From Salibacterium halotolerans (GTDB lineage Bacteria; Bacillota; Bacilli; Bacillales; Marinococcaceae): a stretch of DNA of 64,000 bases. The position numbers and the translations under genes were made by a program. The notes beneath the pieces were generated by a model, which was not told the origin of the DNA, searched no databases, and saw only the letters and a program-made list of their open reading frames with translations. This document shows positions 25,930-35,321 of this stretch, piece after piece; within the stretch, counting starts at the first letter, position 1; the number at the start of each line of letters is the position of its first letter. The DNA lies in contig NZ_FOXD01000005.1 of the NCBI RefSeq assembly GCF_900115625.1, forward strand, positions 62,001 to 126,000. The letters are read 5' to 3'.

Positions 25930-26979
25930 TTATTCCAGTAATTTTGTTCTCATTTGTTCATTGAGCTCATCGAGTTCCTGAATGAATTTCTTTCCGGACT
26001 GAACGATACGTTCATTGGACTGTTCCGTCATTTCAATAGCGGCGTTAACGTCTTCGTAGGCTTTACGGAACGTTTCAATTGCAACGGCAGGTTCCTCAAG
26101 AGTCTTCAATGTATCTTCGGTGTTTGATTTCAGCATTTCGGCATTGCTTAATATCATGTTTTCCGTCGCATCGTTGACGTTCTGCACCGCGTTGATGACT
26201 TTACGCTGGTTGCCAAGCGCCAGCTGGATGGAAGCTGTAACTGTAATAATGTTTTTTGTCATTGTAATGGCATTGAAAATGGCTTCTTCCAGTTTTTCGT
26301 TATTGTCGAGAATCAAATCAACGGAAGCAAGGGACTGCTGCAGCACCATAACGGCCTGATGCATGTTTTTCACCCGTGTTATTACTTTTTCCTGGCCTTT
26401 CTGGAGAGGAGACGGGTTATCTTTCCATTCATCTTTAGTCATTTCCTGTTCCAGCATTTCATTAAGCTGGTTGCCCGTTTCAATCTGCTGCTGCAGTTCG
26501 GTGATCCGTTCTTTCGCGGTTTCTTTCAGTTGTTCGAGCATCACGTTGTCTTCCTGCAGTTTATCGCGGCCCGAAAGCAGTGCTTCAATAATGTTTTCAA
26601 CCTGCGCTTCCACTGTTTCGTATTTTTTGGCGTACTGCTCCATTGGACTTCTGCCGAGCAGCTTGTTCCACGTTTTTTTCAGGCGGCCTTCTTTAAGGTG
26701 TTCCGGCTCCAGTTCGCTGACCATACCTTTGAGCTCATGAAGTTTTTCCGGAAGCTCATTGTCTTTTTGGTTCATCATCTCCCGCACCGGACGTTTAAGT
26801 GCATCAAGGGATTCACCGGCTTTTTTCTGCTCGGATTCACCCAGACTTCCAATGGAGGAAAGCAGGTCGTCTGAATCTTTTTCCTGTTTGAAGCGTTCCA
26901 GATATTTTTCTGCCTCATTCACCGTTTCTTTGGCACTTTCTGACAAAACAGAGGCATTTTGTTCGTTTTCACTGGTCAT
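25930..26979 (-). CDS. TelA/YceH-family toxic anion resistance protein
   Basis: 349-residue, nearly all-helical TelA family protein. Typical blocks: NKLLGRSPMEQYAKKYETVE, ERITELQQQIETGN, HQAVMVLQQSLASVDLILDNN, TASIQLALGNQRKVINAVQN and NAEMLKSNTEDTLKTLEEPA. Family members are linked to tellurite and other toxic-anion or antimicrobial resistance and to envelope stress; the mechanism is unclear. The ATG at 26979 follows AGGAGGA; upstream in-frame codons to 27117 lack a site. It is first of a three-gene minus-strand operon. Confidence 0.88.
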   Translation of the reverse strand: MTSENEQNASVLSESAKETVNEAEKYLERFKQEKDSDDLLSSIGSLGESEQKKAGESLDALKRPVREMMNQKDNELPEKLHELKGMVSELEPEHLKEGRLKKTWNKLLGRSPMEQYAKKYETVEAQVENIIEALLSGRDKLQEDNVMLEQLKETAKERITELQQQIETGNQLNEMLEQEMTKDEWKDNPSPLQKGQEKVITRVKNMHQAVMVLQQSLASVDLILDNNEKLEEAIFNAITMTKNIITVTASIQLALGNQRKVINAVQNVNDATENMILSNAEMLKSNTEDTLKTLEEPAVAIETFRKAYEDVNAAIEMTEQSNERIVQSGKKFIQELDELNEQMRTKLLE

Positions 26980-27166
26980 AGGAATCTCCTCCTGACAAAG
27001 AATCGTTTGGATACGATATCCGATCATTGATTGTGCTTGTTTTTCTATTATATCATTTTTTGACGTCCTTCGTAGCACATTGCTTTTCATTCTTTTGTAA
27101 TTTGTGTACGATAACATTTACAATCAGATTCAATATAACATCATATAATCGGGAAAGGAGGTTAGA

Positions 27167-27580
27167 ATGTTCAGGAAATATTTCGGCTTAAAAGAAGCCA
27201 ATGCCGTCCTTCCGGATGTCCGGGAAGAAATGGTGCATCTGCAGCATCTGCAGCATGAGTACAAAACGAGTTATCACCACCTTCAGGCAGTAAAAAAGGG
27301 CAGACTTCAGGAAGATACAACGTTTAAAGAAGACATCTTTGTTCTGGAATCCGCCATTGATTTTATGGAAATCCAGGCCCTTCAGCTGCTGCAGCAGCTG
27401 GAGGCTGCCGGTATCTATATAAAAAGCATTGAAAAAGGGATTGTCGCTTTTCCGGCACGCCTCGACGGAAAATCTATTTTTCTGTCATGGAAACAAGGGG
27501 AAGAATATATATCCTACTATTACGAGTGGTCTGAATCGATGGAACACCGGAGGACTATCGGTAAAACCGACGATGACTGA
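27167..27580 (+). CDS. DUF2203 family protein
   Basis: 137-residue protein. The helical N-terminus starts YFGLKEANAVLPDVREEMVHL, followed by IESAIDFMEIQALQLLQQL-like helices (VLESAIDFMEI). The C-terminal segment KGIVAFPARLDGKSIFLSW and KQGEEYISYYYEW fits DUF2203, where a Leu-Cys-Trp...GE pattern is common. No known function. AAAGGAGG precedes the ATG, and the NRDE gene follows after 15 bp. Confidence 0.75.
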   Translation: MFRKYFGLKEANAVLPDVREEMVHLQHLQHEYKTSYHHLQAVKKGRLQEDTTFKEDIFVLESAIDFMEIQALQLLQQLEAAGIYIKSIEKGIVAFPARLDGKSIFLSWKQGEEYISYYYEWSESMEHRRTIGKTDDD

Positions 27581-27595
27581 CAGGGGGAAAGAAGG

Positions 27596-28372
27596 ATGTG
27601 TCTTATAGGGATTGGATACCGGATTCATCCTGATTATCCATTGATTGTTGCAGCAAATCGCGATGAGTTTTTTAATAGACCGACCGCTTCTCTGCACTCC
27701 TGGCCTGATTCTCCGATTACGGCCGGAAAGGACCTCCAGCAGGGTGGAACATGGATGGGGGCGGCAAAGAGCGGACGATTTGCTGCTGTAAACAATGTGA
27801 GAGATCCGGGAGAAACAAAAGCGCCCAGGTCGCGCGGTGAAATAGTAAAGAATTTTCTCGAGACGGATCATGCCGACCGCTTTTTTGAAAATCTACGGCA
27901 GAACCGCCATCAATACGGCGGCTACAATCTGCTGGGCGGCAGTCCGGACGGTGTGTATTATGCGACAAACCAGACAGCACACAAAAAAATACCACTGTCA
28001 CCAGGGATATACGGGTTGAGTAATTCTTATCTGGATACGCCGTGGCCTAAAGTGGAAAAAATGAAAACAGATCTTTCCAATCTGCTGAAGATGTCTGATG
28101 GATCAATGGAAACAGAAAAAATCTTTCAGATTTTATCGAATTCTGAAGAAGCGGATGATAGGAAGCTGCCTGATACCGGTGTGGGTTATACCTTTGAAAA
28201 AAAATTGTCACCATTGTTCATAAAAATGGAAGGGTATGGAACCCGATCCCAGACCGTGTTTATGGTGTCGAGGCAGGGAAATGCTGTTTTGGAAGAAAAG
28301 ACATTCCTCGAAGGTGCGGAGTTGTCGGAACATACAAAGTTTGAGTGGACTGTGGAAGAGAATGGATCATAA
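27596..28372 (+). CDS. NRDE (TANGO2-like) family protein
   Basis: 258-residue protein with the N-terminal NRDE hallmark: MCLIGIGYRIHPDYPLIV, AANRDEFFNRPT, then GGTWMGAAKSGRFAAVNNVRD. The Cys2-plus-NRDE arrangement suggests an Ntn-hydrolase fold; TANGO2 homologs are implicated in haem or lipid handling, but the activity is not established for bacteria. Translationally close to the DUF2203 gene upstream. Confidence 0.87.
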   Translation: MCLIGIGYRIHPDYPLIVAANRDEFFNRPTASLHSWPDSPITAGKDLQQGGTWMGAAKSGRFAAVNNVRDPGETKAPRSRGEIVKNFLETDHADRFFENLRQNRHQYGGYNLLGGSPDGVYYATNQTAHKKIPLSPGIYGLSNSYLDTPWPKVEKMKTDLSNLLKMSDGSMETEKIFQILSNSEEADDRKLPDTGVGYTFEKKLSPLFIKMEGYGTRSQTVFMVSRQGNAVLEEKTFLEGAELSEHTKFEWTVEENGS

Positions 28373-28468
28373 TGAGAAATTGAATATTTTTTCTCTATAT
28401 ATTATAATTATGCATCACCCCCTCCGTGATTTGGATATTAAAAACGAGGGGAAGGCACAGAGAAACCG

Positions 28469-28499
28469 TTTACAAGGATTCGAATTTTTGTTATATAAT
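28469..28499 (+). promoter_or_regulatory. Probable sigma-A promoter of glutamate synthase
   Basis: TTTACA (28469-28474) with overlapping -10 candidates TATATA (17-bp spacer) and TATAAT (28494-28499, 19-bp spacer), about 100 bp ahead of gltB. The surrounding 227 bp hold no gene. No gltC-type divergent regulator is present next to it. Confidence 0.65.
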
Positions 28500-28599
28500 T
28501 TGCCGAAATGTCAGAAAAATGATATGCTTTTGTATATTACTTTTTTAAAAAGAGAGAGCGGCCATTGGTCAGCAAGTTTTGAGAGAGGTGGAGAAGGTA

Positions 28600-31500
28600 A
28601 TGACACAGCCTTATATCTCACAGAGAGCAGGACTGTATGACCCCGAATTTGAGCATGACAATTGCGGAATCGGGTTTTTAGCCAATATAAAAGGAAAAAA
28701 GTCTCATGATATAGTAGAGAATGCTTTGACTATACTGTCTAATCTGGAACACCGCGGCGGCCAGGGAGATGAACCAAATACAGGAGACGGAGCGGGGATG
28801 CTGCTGCAGCTTCCCCACGCGTTTTTCAGGAAGTGGGAGAAGAACCTGTCGTTCACCCTTCCGGAAGAAGGGTATTACGGCGTCGGAATGATGTTTCTTC
28901 CGGCTGATGAAACGAGACTCCGCCGGAGCATGGAAGAAATAAATGCTATTATTGAAGAAGAAGAACAGGGCCTGCTCGGCTGGAGGGAAGTCCCGGTCAA
29001 CGACAGCATGATCGGAAACGCTGCACTGAAAACGAAGCCGGCTGTTTTCCAGGTTTTTATAGAACGCGTTGGTGCTGATTTATCACAGGATGATTTTGAA
29101 AGAAAGCTGTATGTTATCCGTAAGCGGATTGAAAATGAAGCAGGGAATGACATCGAAGAAGGGGATTCTTTTTATTTTGCAAGCCTTTCTTCGCGTACCA
29201 TTGTGTACAAAGGTATGCTCACTACCGAGCAGCTGCCGCAGTTTTATTATGAGCTTCATGATCCGGCGTTTGAAACATCCGTTGCTATGGTACATTCACG
29301 TTTTTCAACCAATACATTTCCAAGCTGGGAAAGAGCGCATCCCAACCGTTATCTCATTCATAATGGGGAAATCAACACGATTAAAGGAAATGTGAACTGG
29401 ATGCATGCCCGGGAGGCTGTTGTACAATCCGAAAAATTCAAAGAGGATCTGGACAAAGTCCATCCTATTATCGATCACCACGGCAGTGATTCTTCGATGT
29501 TTGACAATACATTTGAGTTTCTGACACTGGCAGGGCGCTCCATGCCGCATTCCGCCATGCTTATGATTCCGGAGCCGTGGCAAAACAACGACCATATGCC
29601 CGAAGACAAAAAAGCATTTTACAAGTTTAACAGTACACTGATGGAGCCATGGGACGGCCCGACGGCAATCGCCTATACCGACGGGCGGAAAGTAGGAGCC
29701 TGTCTGGACCGTAACGGTCTTCGTCCGGCACGGTATTATGTAACAAAAGATGATCATATCATTATGTCGTCTGAGGTAGGTGTGCTGGACGTTGATCCGG
29801 AAGACATCCTTTACAAGGAACGGCTCCATCCCGGACACATGCTCGTTGTAGATATGGAAGAAGGCCGCATTGTTCCGGACGAGGAAATTAAACACGATAT
29901 TGTGAATCAAAACCCATATAAAGAATGGGTGGAAGAATGCCTGACGGATCTTGAGGATGTGCTGGAGAGCCGTGAAGTATACAACACGGACTTTGATCAT
30001 CTGAAAGAGAGACAGATCGCTTACGGGTACACGTATGAGGAGCTTGATAAATTAATCAAGCCTATGGCTGAAGGCGGACAGGATCCGGTAGGTTCGATGG
30101 GCTACGATTCTCCGCTCGCTGTTTTATCGGAAAATCCCCAGCTTCTTTACAACTATTTCAAGCAGTTGTTTGCCCAGGTAACGAACCCGTCCATTGATGC
30201 GATACGTGAAGAGCTTGTTACCGCGGTAGGGACGACGATCGGTACAGAAGGAAATCTTCTTCATCCGGGACCCGAGGGTGCCCGTCACCTGTATCTCAAG
30301 ACACCGGTCTTGAACAATGAGGACTTTGCCAAACTTCGTTCCAATAAAGTTGAAGGTTTTCAGTCCGTAACACTGCCGATGGTTTTTGATGCATACGGTG
30401 GTGAAAAAGCTCTGGAGCCTGCACTTGAAAGCCTGTTTGCATCTGCTGATAAAGCAGTGGAAGAGGGAGCCACCCTTATTATTCTGAGTGACAGGGATGT
30501 AGACAGCAGTCTTGCCCCGATTCCGGCTTTGCTCGCTGTCGGAGGCCTGCATCATCACTTTATCCGTAACGGAATGCGGACCCAGGTGAGTATCGCAGTG
30601 GAAACGGCGGAACCAAGAGAAGTTCATCATTACGCTGTACTGCTCGGTTACGGGGCGGAAGCAGTAAACCCGTATCTTGTATTTGACAGCATTGATGAAA
30701 TGATCAGGGATAACTGGCTTGAAGACACTTCTTATGTAGAAGCAGTGCAGCATTATATTAAATCTGCAACGAAGGGCATCATGAAAGTTTTGTCGAAGAT
30801 TGGTATCTCAACAATCCAGAGTTATCGCGGCGCCCAGATCTTTGAAGCTGTCGGCATTGCGCCTGAAGTAGTGGACAGATACTTTACCTGGACTCCTTCA
30901 CGAATCGGCGGCGTGACACTTGATATAATTGCCGGAGAAGTGCTGATCCGCCATTCGAAGGCTTATACAAAGCGGGAAGGGGTGGACAAAACCCTCGATC
31001 CGGGGGACGATATGCAGTGGAGACGGAACGGGGAGCCTCATCAATATAACCCGCATACCATCCATATGCTGCAGCATGCGGCGAAACAGAATGATTATGA
31101 GCTGTTCAGGAAATATTCGAATGCTATTAATAAGCAGGAAGATAAACAGACGACCCTTCGTGGTATGCTGGACTTTCAGACAGAGGGCAGAAACCCGGTA
31201 CCGCTTGAAGAAGTAGAACCGGCAGAAGATATTGTGAAACGATTTAAAACGGGCGGCATGTCTTTCGGTGCGATTTCCGAAGAAGCACACGAAGCACTTG
31301 CGATTGCGATGAATAAAATCGGAGGAAAATCAAATTCCGGTGAAGGCGGAGAAGACCCGGACCGGTTCACATCGGATGCCAATGGTGATTCCCGGCGCAG
31401 CGCAATTAAACAGGTTGCCTCCGGCCGTTTTGGCGCGACAAGTCATTACCTTGTGAATGCCGATGAAATCCAGATTAAAATCGCCCAGGGGGCAAAACCT

Positions 31501-33198
31501 GGAGAAGGCGGCCAGCTGCCCGGCAATAAAGTATACCCCTGGATTGCCAAAGTCCGTGGGACGACAGCGGGAGTAGGTCTTATTTCGCCGCCTCCGCATC
31601 ACGACATTTATTCTATTGAAGACCTGGCCCAGCTCATTCACGATTTGAAAAACGCCAACCCTTCGGCGACTGTCAGTGTGAAACTCGTATCCGGGACCGG
31701 AGTCGGCACGATTGCCGCAGGCGTTGCAAAAGGACGTGCCGATGGTCTTGTCGTGAGTGGTTATGACGGCGGAACCGGCGCAGCAGCGAAAACGAGCATT
31801 AAACATGCCGGACTTCCGTGGGAAATCGGATTATCAGAAACACATCAGACGCTTGTTGAGAACAATCTCAGAAATCGTATTAAAGTAGAAACCGACGGTA
31901 AATTGATGACCGGAAAAGATGTTGCCGTCGCCGCGCTTCTTGGTGCAGAAGAGTATGCTTTCTCCACAGCGCCACTGGTTGTGCTCGGGTGTGTCATCAT
32001 GCGTGTCTGCCATCTGGACACCTGTCCGGTAGGGGTGGCGACCCAGAATCCCGAACTGCGCAAGAAATTCATGGGCAGCCCGGATCATGTTGTCAACTTT
32101 ATGCACTTTGTTGCCGAAGAACTGCGTGAAGTGATGGCGGAACTCGGATTTACCAATCTGAATGAGATGGTAGGAAGAACCGACATGCTGAAGCAGAAAG
32201 ATAGTGTGAACAACTGGAAAGCAAATGCTGTGGACTTGACGAATCTCCTGTACCGTCCGAAGAAACTGGATCAATCCAAACACTTCGGCCATCAGGAACA
32301 GGACCACCAGCTTGAAGAATCTCTGGATGTCACCACGCTTTTAAAGGCAGCAGATAATGCTGTTCAGAATAAAGAACCTGTGTTTGGTGAATTTGCCATC
32401 CGCAATACCGATAGAGTGACAGGAACCATTTTGGGAAGTGAAGTCACAAAACGTTACGGCGTAGAAGGTCTGCCGGAAGATACAATCCGGTTTACGTTCC
32501 GGGGATCCGCCGGCCAGAGTTTCGGTGCTTTTCTTCCAAAAGGAATGACCCATACTCTTGTCGGGGACGCCAATGACTACTTCGGCAAAGGGTTATCCGG
32601 AGGAAGAATAATTGCCTATCCTCCTGAAAACTCAACGTTCGCCCCGGAAGAAAGCATTCTGATCGGTAATACTACCTTTTACGGTGCATCGTCCGGTGAA
32701 GCCTATATCCGCGGAGTAGCCGGGGAACGGTTTGCTGTCCGTAACAGTGGTGCAGACATTGTAGTGGAAGGACTCGGTGACCACGGCTGTGAGTATATGA
32801 CCGGAGGTATAGTCGTTAACCTTGGATCTACCGGCAAAAACTTTGCTGCCGGCATGTCAGGCGGCATGGCTTATGTTCTGGACCGGGACGGCACCCTTGT
32901 ATCATTTTGCAACCAGGGAATGGTTAATCTGGAACCGGTCGAGCAGGAAGAAGATATTAAACGATTGAAAACTATGATTGAACGTCACGCTTCCTATACG
33001 GAAAGTTCTCTGGCGGAAAGCATCCTTCAGCAGTGGAAAAACATGCTTCCGAAATTTGTGAAGGTCATTCCGTATGACTACAAGCATATGCTGGCCTCCA
33101 TAGAAAACGCCAAAAAAGAGGGGCTCACCGAAGAAGAAGCAATCATGAGCGCGTTTAACGAAACAAAAACAGCTGCAGCCCGCGTAGGAGGAAAATAG
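28600..33198 (+). CDS. gltB: Glutamate synthase (NADPH) large subunit
   Basis: 1532-residue large subunit (called GltA in B. subtilis nomenclature), producing two glutamates from glutamine and 2-oxoglutarate. Class II amidotransferase domain with the nucleophile Cys22 in FEHDNCGIGF, so a 21-residue propeptide is expected to be removed. The synthase barrel carries FMN-binding and ferredoxin-type [3Fe-4S] ligands in CVIMRVCHLDTCPVGVATQ (C-X5-C-X4-C). The C-terminal GXGXG beta-helix has repeated Gly motifs (GMSGGMAYVLDRDG). The ATG at 28600 has AGGTGG-AGAAGGT ahead; the TTG at 28579 is not needed. Confidence 0.96.
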   Translation: MTQPYISQRAGLYDPEFEHDNCGIGFLANIKGKKSHDIVENALTILSNLEHRGGQGDEPNTGDGAGMLLQLPHAFFRKWEKNLSFTLPEEGYYGVGMMFLPADETRLRRSMEEINAIIEEEEQGLLGWREVPVNDSMIGNAALKTKPAVFQVFIERVGADLSQDDFERKLYVIRKRIENEAGNDIEEGDSFYFASLSSRTIVYKGMLTTEQLPQFYYELHDPAFETSVAMVHSRFSTNTFPSWERAHPNRYLIHNGEINTIKGNVNWMHAREAVVQSEKFKEDLDKVHPIIDHHGSDSSMFDNTFEFLTLAGRSMPHSAMLMIPEPWQNNDHMPEDKKAFYKFNSTLMEPWDGPTAIAYTDGRKVGACLDRNGLRPARYYVTKDDHIIMSSEVGVLDVDPEDILYKERLHPGHMLVVDMEEGRIVPDEEIKHDIVNQNPYKEWVEECLTDLEDVLESREVYNTDFDHLKERQIAYGYTYEELDKLIKPMAEGGQDPVGSMGYDSPLAVLSENPQLLYNYFKQLFAQVTNPSIDAIREELVTAVGTTIGTEGNLLHPGPEGARHLYLKTPVLNNEDFAKLRSNKVEGFQSVTLPMVFDAYGGEKALEPALESLFASADKAVEEGATLIILSDRDVDSSLAPIPALLAVGGLHHHFIRNGMRTQVSIAVETAEPREVHHYAVLLGYGAEAVNPYLVFDSIDEMIRDNWLEDTSYVEAVQHYIKSATKGIMKVLSKIGISTIQSYRGAQIFEAVGIAPEVVDRYFTWTPSRIGGVTLDIIAGEVLIRHSKAYTKREGVDKTLDPGDDMQWRRNGEPHQYNPHTIHMLQHAAKQNDYELFRKYSNAINKQEDKQTTLRGMLDFQTEGRNPVPLEEVEPAEDIVKRFKTGGMSFGAISEEAHEALAIAMNKIGGKSNSGEGGEDPDRFTSDANGDSRRSAIKQVASGRFGATSHYLVNADEIQIKIAQGAKPGEGGQLPGNKVYPWIAKVRGTTAGVGLISPPPHHDIYSIEDLAQLIHDLKNANPSATVSVKLVSGTGVGTIAAGVAKGRADGLVVSGYDGGTGAAAKTSIKHAGLPWEIGLSETHQTLVENNLRNRIKVETDGKLMTGKDVAVAALLGAEEYAFSTAPLVVLGCVIMRVCHLDTCPVGVATQNPELRKKFMGSPDHVVNFMHFVAEELREVMAELGFTNLNEMVGRTDMLKQKDSVNNWKANAVDLTNLLYRPKKLDQSKHFGHQEQDHQLEESLDVTTLLKAADNAVQNKEPVFGEFAIRNTDRVTGTILGSEVTKRYGVEGLPEDTIRFTFRGSAGQSFGAFLPKGMTHTLVGDANDYFGKGLSGGRIIAYPPENSTFAPEESILIGNTTFYGASSGEAYIRGVAGERFAVRNSGADIVVEGLGDHGCEYMTGGIVVNLGSTGKNFAAGMSGGMAYVLDRDGTLVSFCNQGMVNLEPVEQEEDIKRLKTMIERHASYTESSLAESILQQWKNMLPKFVKVIPYDYKHMLASIENAKKEGLTEEEAIMSAFNETKTAAARVGGK

Positions 33199-33237
33199 CA
33201 GCCGGCATCAAGATTTATAACGTTTGGAGTGAGAGGT

Positions 33238-34722
33238 ATGGGGAAGACGACAGGTTTTATGGAGTATGAAAGAGAAGCTCCGCCGAAAATAAAACCGACG
33301 GAACGTGTGAAAAACTGGCAGGAATTTCAGCTTATTATGCCGGAGGAGAAACTGCAGGAACAGGGGGCGCGCTGTATGGACTGCGCCATCCCTTTCTGCC
33401 AGGCCGGCACGACGATGGAAGGATCGGGGGAAATCGGCTGTCCGGTTTATAACCTGATTCCGGAATGGAACGATTTAGTTTACCGGGGGCAGTGGAAAGA
33501 GGCACTCACCCGCCTGCACAAAACAAACAACTTTCCTGAATTTACCGGCAGAGTATGCCCGGCTCCTTGTGAAGGCTCCTGTACAGTGGCCTTGAACGAT
33601 GATCCGGTGACTATCAAGTCCATAGAGTTTAACATTGTGGAAAGAGGGTTTCAGGAAGGCTGGATTACAGCGGAACCTCCGAAAAGCCGCACAGGTAAAA
33701 CAGTGGCTGTTGTCGGCTCCGGCCCCGCCGGACTCGCGGCAGCTGCCCAGCTCAATAAAGCCGGACACCGCGTCACTGTATTTGAAAAAGACGATAGAAT
33801 CGGCGGTCTCTTGACATACGGCATTCCGGATGTAAAGCTGTCCTATCATATTATTAAGAGACGCCTGGATATTATGGAAGAGGAAGGCGTAGAGTTTGTT
33901 ACGAATGCGGATATCGGACTGAATTATCCGGAAGAGGATCTGAACCGCGATTTTGACTCTGTTCTTCTCTGTACCGGTGCGCAGGTGCACAGGGATGTAC
34001 CGGCGGAAGGCAGAGGGCTTAACGGTATTCATTATGCGATGGATTTTCTACGTTCGAATACCAAATCGCTGCTCGACTCCGAACACGAAGATGACAACTA
34101 CATTTCGGCTAAAGACCGTGATGTCATTGTCATTGGAGGCGGAGACACCGGCGTGGACTGCATCACGACATCCATTCGTCACGGCTGTAATTCGCTTATT
34201 CAGTTTGACATCCACCCGGAAAAAGGTGTGGAGCGTCCTGAAGACAATCCATGGCCTTTATACCCGGTAGTCTACGGCCAGGAAGAAGGGCATAAGGAAG
34301 CGGAAACTGTGTTCGGAGAGGATCCGCGTACGTACAAAGTCATGACGAAAAAATTCGTCGGCGATAAAAATGGAAGAGTGAAAGAGCTGCATACCGTCGA
34401 TGTAGATACAGTGTATGAAGATGGAAAGAAAATGAGAAAAGAGATTCCAGGGACAGAACGGGTGTGGAAAGCCGATCTTGTATTCCTGGCTGTCGGATTT
34501 ACCGGTCCGGAACAGAACCTTCTGGAGAAAATGGAAATTGAAACAGATGAACGAAGTACCGTAGATGCAGAATACGGAAGTTATCAAACGAACAGAGAGC
34601 ACGTGTTTGCTGCCGGTGACAACAGAAGAGGACAAAGCTTGGTTGTCTGGGCCATTCATGAAGGCCGTGAAGCAGCACGTGAATGTGACAGATACCTCAT
34701 GGGCATTACAAATCTGCCTTAA
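33238..34722 (+). CDS. gltD: Glutamate synthase small subunit
   Basis: 494-residue flavoprotein (GltB in B. subtilis naming) passing electrons from NADPH to the large subunit. The N-terminal iron-sulfur region has ARCMDCAIPFCQ and CPAPCEGSC cysteines. The FAD site is AVVGSGPAGLAAAAQLN, the NADPH site VIVIGGGDTGVDCITTS, and the C-terminal FAD motif VFAAGDNRRGQSLVVWAI. Translation is placed at ATG 33238 (MGKTTGFMEYER), matching the family N-terminus, with GGAG eight bases upstream. Spacing of 39 bp from the large subunit gene indicates one transcript. Confidence 0.96.
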   Translation: MGKTTGFMEYEREAPPKIKPTERVKNWQEFQLIMPEEKLQEQGARCMDCAIPFCQAGTTMEGSGEIGCPVYNLIPEWNDLVYRGQWKEALTRLHKTNNFPEFTGRVCPAPCEGSCTVALNDDPVTIKSIEFNIVERGFQEGWITAEPPKSRTGKTVAVVGSGPAGLAAAAQLNKAGHRVTVFEKDDRIGGLLTYGIPDVKLSYHIIKRRLDIMEEEGVEFVTNADIGLNYPEEDLNRDFDSVLLCTGAQVHRDVPAEGRGLNGIHYAMDFLRSNTKSLLDSEHEDDNYISAKDRDVIVIGGGDTGVDCITTSIRHGCNSLIQFDIHPEKGVERPEDNPWPLYPVVYGQEEGHKEAETVFGEDPRTYKVMTKKFVGDKNGRVKELHTVDVDTVYEDGKKMRKEIPGTERVWKADLVFLAVGFTGPEQNLLEKMEIETDERSTVDAEYGSYQTNREHVFAAGDNRRGQSLVVWAIHEGREAARECDRYLMGITNLP

Positions 34723-34730
34723 TTACAGGG

Positions 34731-34758
34731 ACGGGCTGCTGTGCCCGTTTCTTTTTTC
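34731..34758 (+). terminator. Terminator of the gltBD operon
   Basis: ACGGGC, 5-base loop, GCCCGT, then TTTCTTTTTTC, starting 8 bp after the stop of the small subunit gene. Confidence 0.82.
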
Positions 34759-34868
34759 TTCAACAATAAAATTTCACGTACCGTATTTAAAATAGAAATA
34801 AACCTTAAACACATGATAAAATATAAAGAACACAACGAATAAAGTACATAGAGAAAAGGAGCATTATC

Positions 34869-35246
34869 ATGACAAATTCTTTTATAAAAGCTTCTTATAA
34901 AACAGGAGTTTACGTTGGAGAAAAGATAGATGAAAAAAATGATAAGATATTGATGAAAGTAACTGCCGTATTAAAACACCCGATGCAGGGAGACCTTCAT
35001 CAGCCCAAACGTGTCGATGTCCCGTTATTTCATGAGAGAAAAGCTCTTGCCGAGCACGAAAAAGTATGGGTTCCGACCCCGAACGCAAAGTCTTTTGAAG
35101 AAGAAATCCCCACGTACCGCGAATCATTGGTCAAAGCATTGAAAGAACTGGAAAGCGACCTTTCACGCAGAAGTGATGAGTATTCAAACAAATCACTGGA
35201 AACACTGGCAGAGCTGAAACGGGATTACCGCATCGAAGAATCTTAA
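34869..35246 (+). CDS. kapB: Kinase-associated protein B (KapB)
   Basis: 125-residue protein. KTGVYVGEKIDEKNDKILMK, VLKHPMQGDLHQPKRVDVP and LFHERKALAEHEKVWVPT are the KapB family signatures; in B. subtilis KapB is needed for KinB-driven phosphorelay input to sporulation. There is no obvious lipobox, so it is probably cytoplasmic despite the lipoprotein name used for some homologs. Single gene between two terminators, with AAAGGAG upstream. Confidence 0.85.
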   Translation: MTNSFIKASYKTGVYVGEKIDEKNDKILMKVTAVLKHPMQGDLHQPKRVDVPLFHERKALAEHEKVWVPTPNAKSFEEEIPTYRESLVKALKELESDLSRRSDEYSNKSLETLAELKRDYRIEES

Positions 35247-35274
35247 AGTATACATGAATAAAAAGGACAAAACA

Positions 35275-35315
35275 AAAGGCTTCCGACTATCACTTTGACA
35301 ATCGGAAGCTTTTTG
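35275..35315. terminator. Bidirectional terminator between kapB and the PucR-type regulator
   Basis: GCTTCCGA (35279-35286) and TCGGAAGC (35302-35309) with flanking AAAA and TTTTTG. It resembles the terminator at 23823-23868, which shares the GCTTCCG core. Confidence 0.82.
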
Positions 35316-35321
35316 TTTTCA

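Noticed and set aside
26359-26874. Plus-strand frames antisense to telA
   Set aside because: Hydrophobic-looking translations result from reading helical, Glu/Gln-rich telA codons backwards. Ribosome sites are absent and telA itself is a clear family member.
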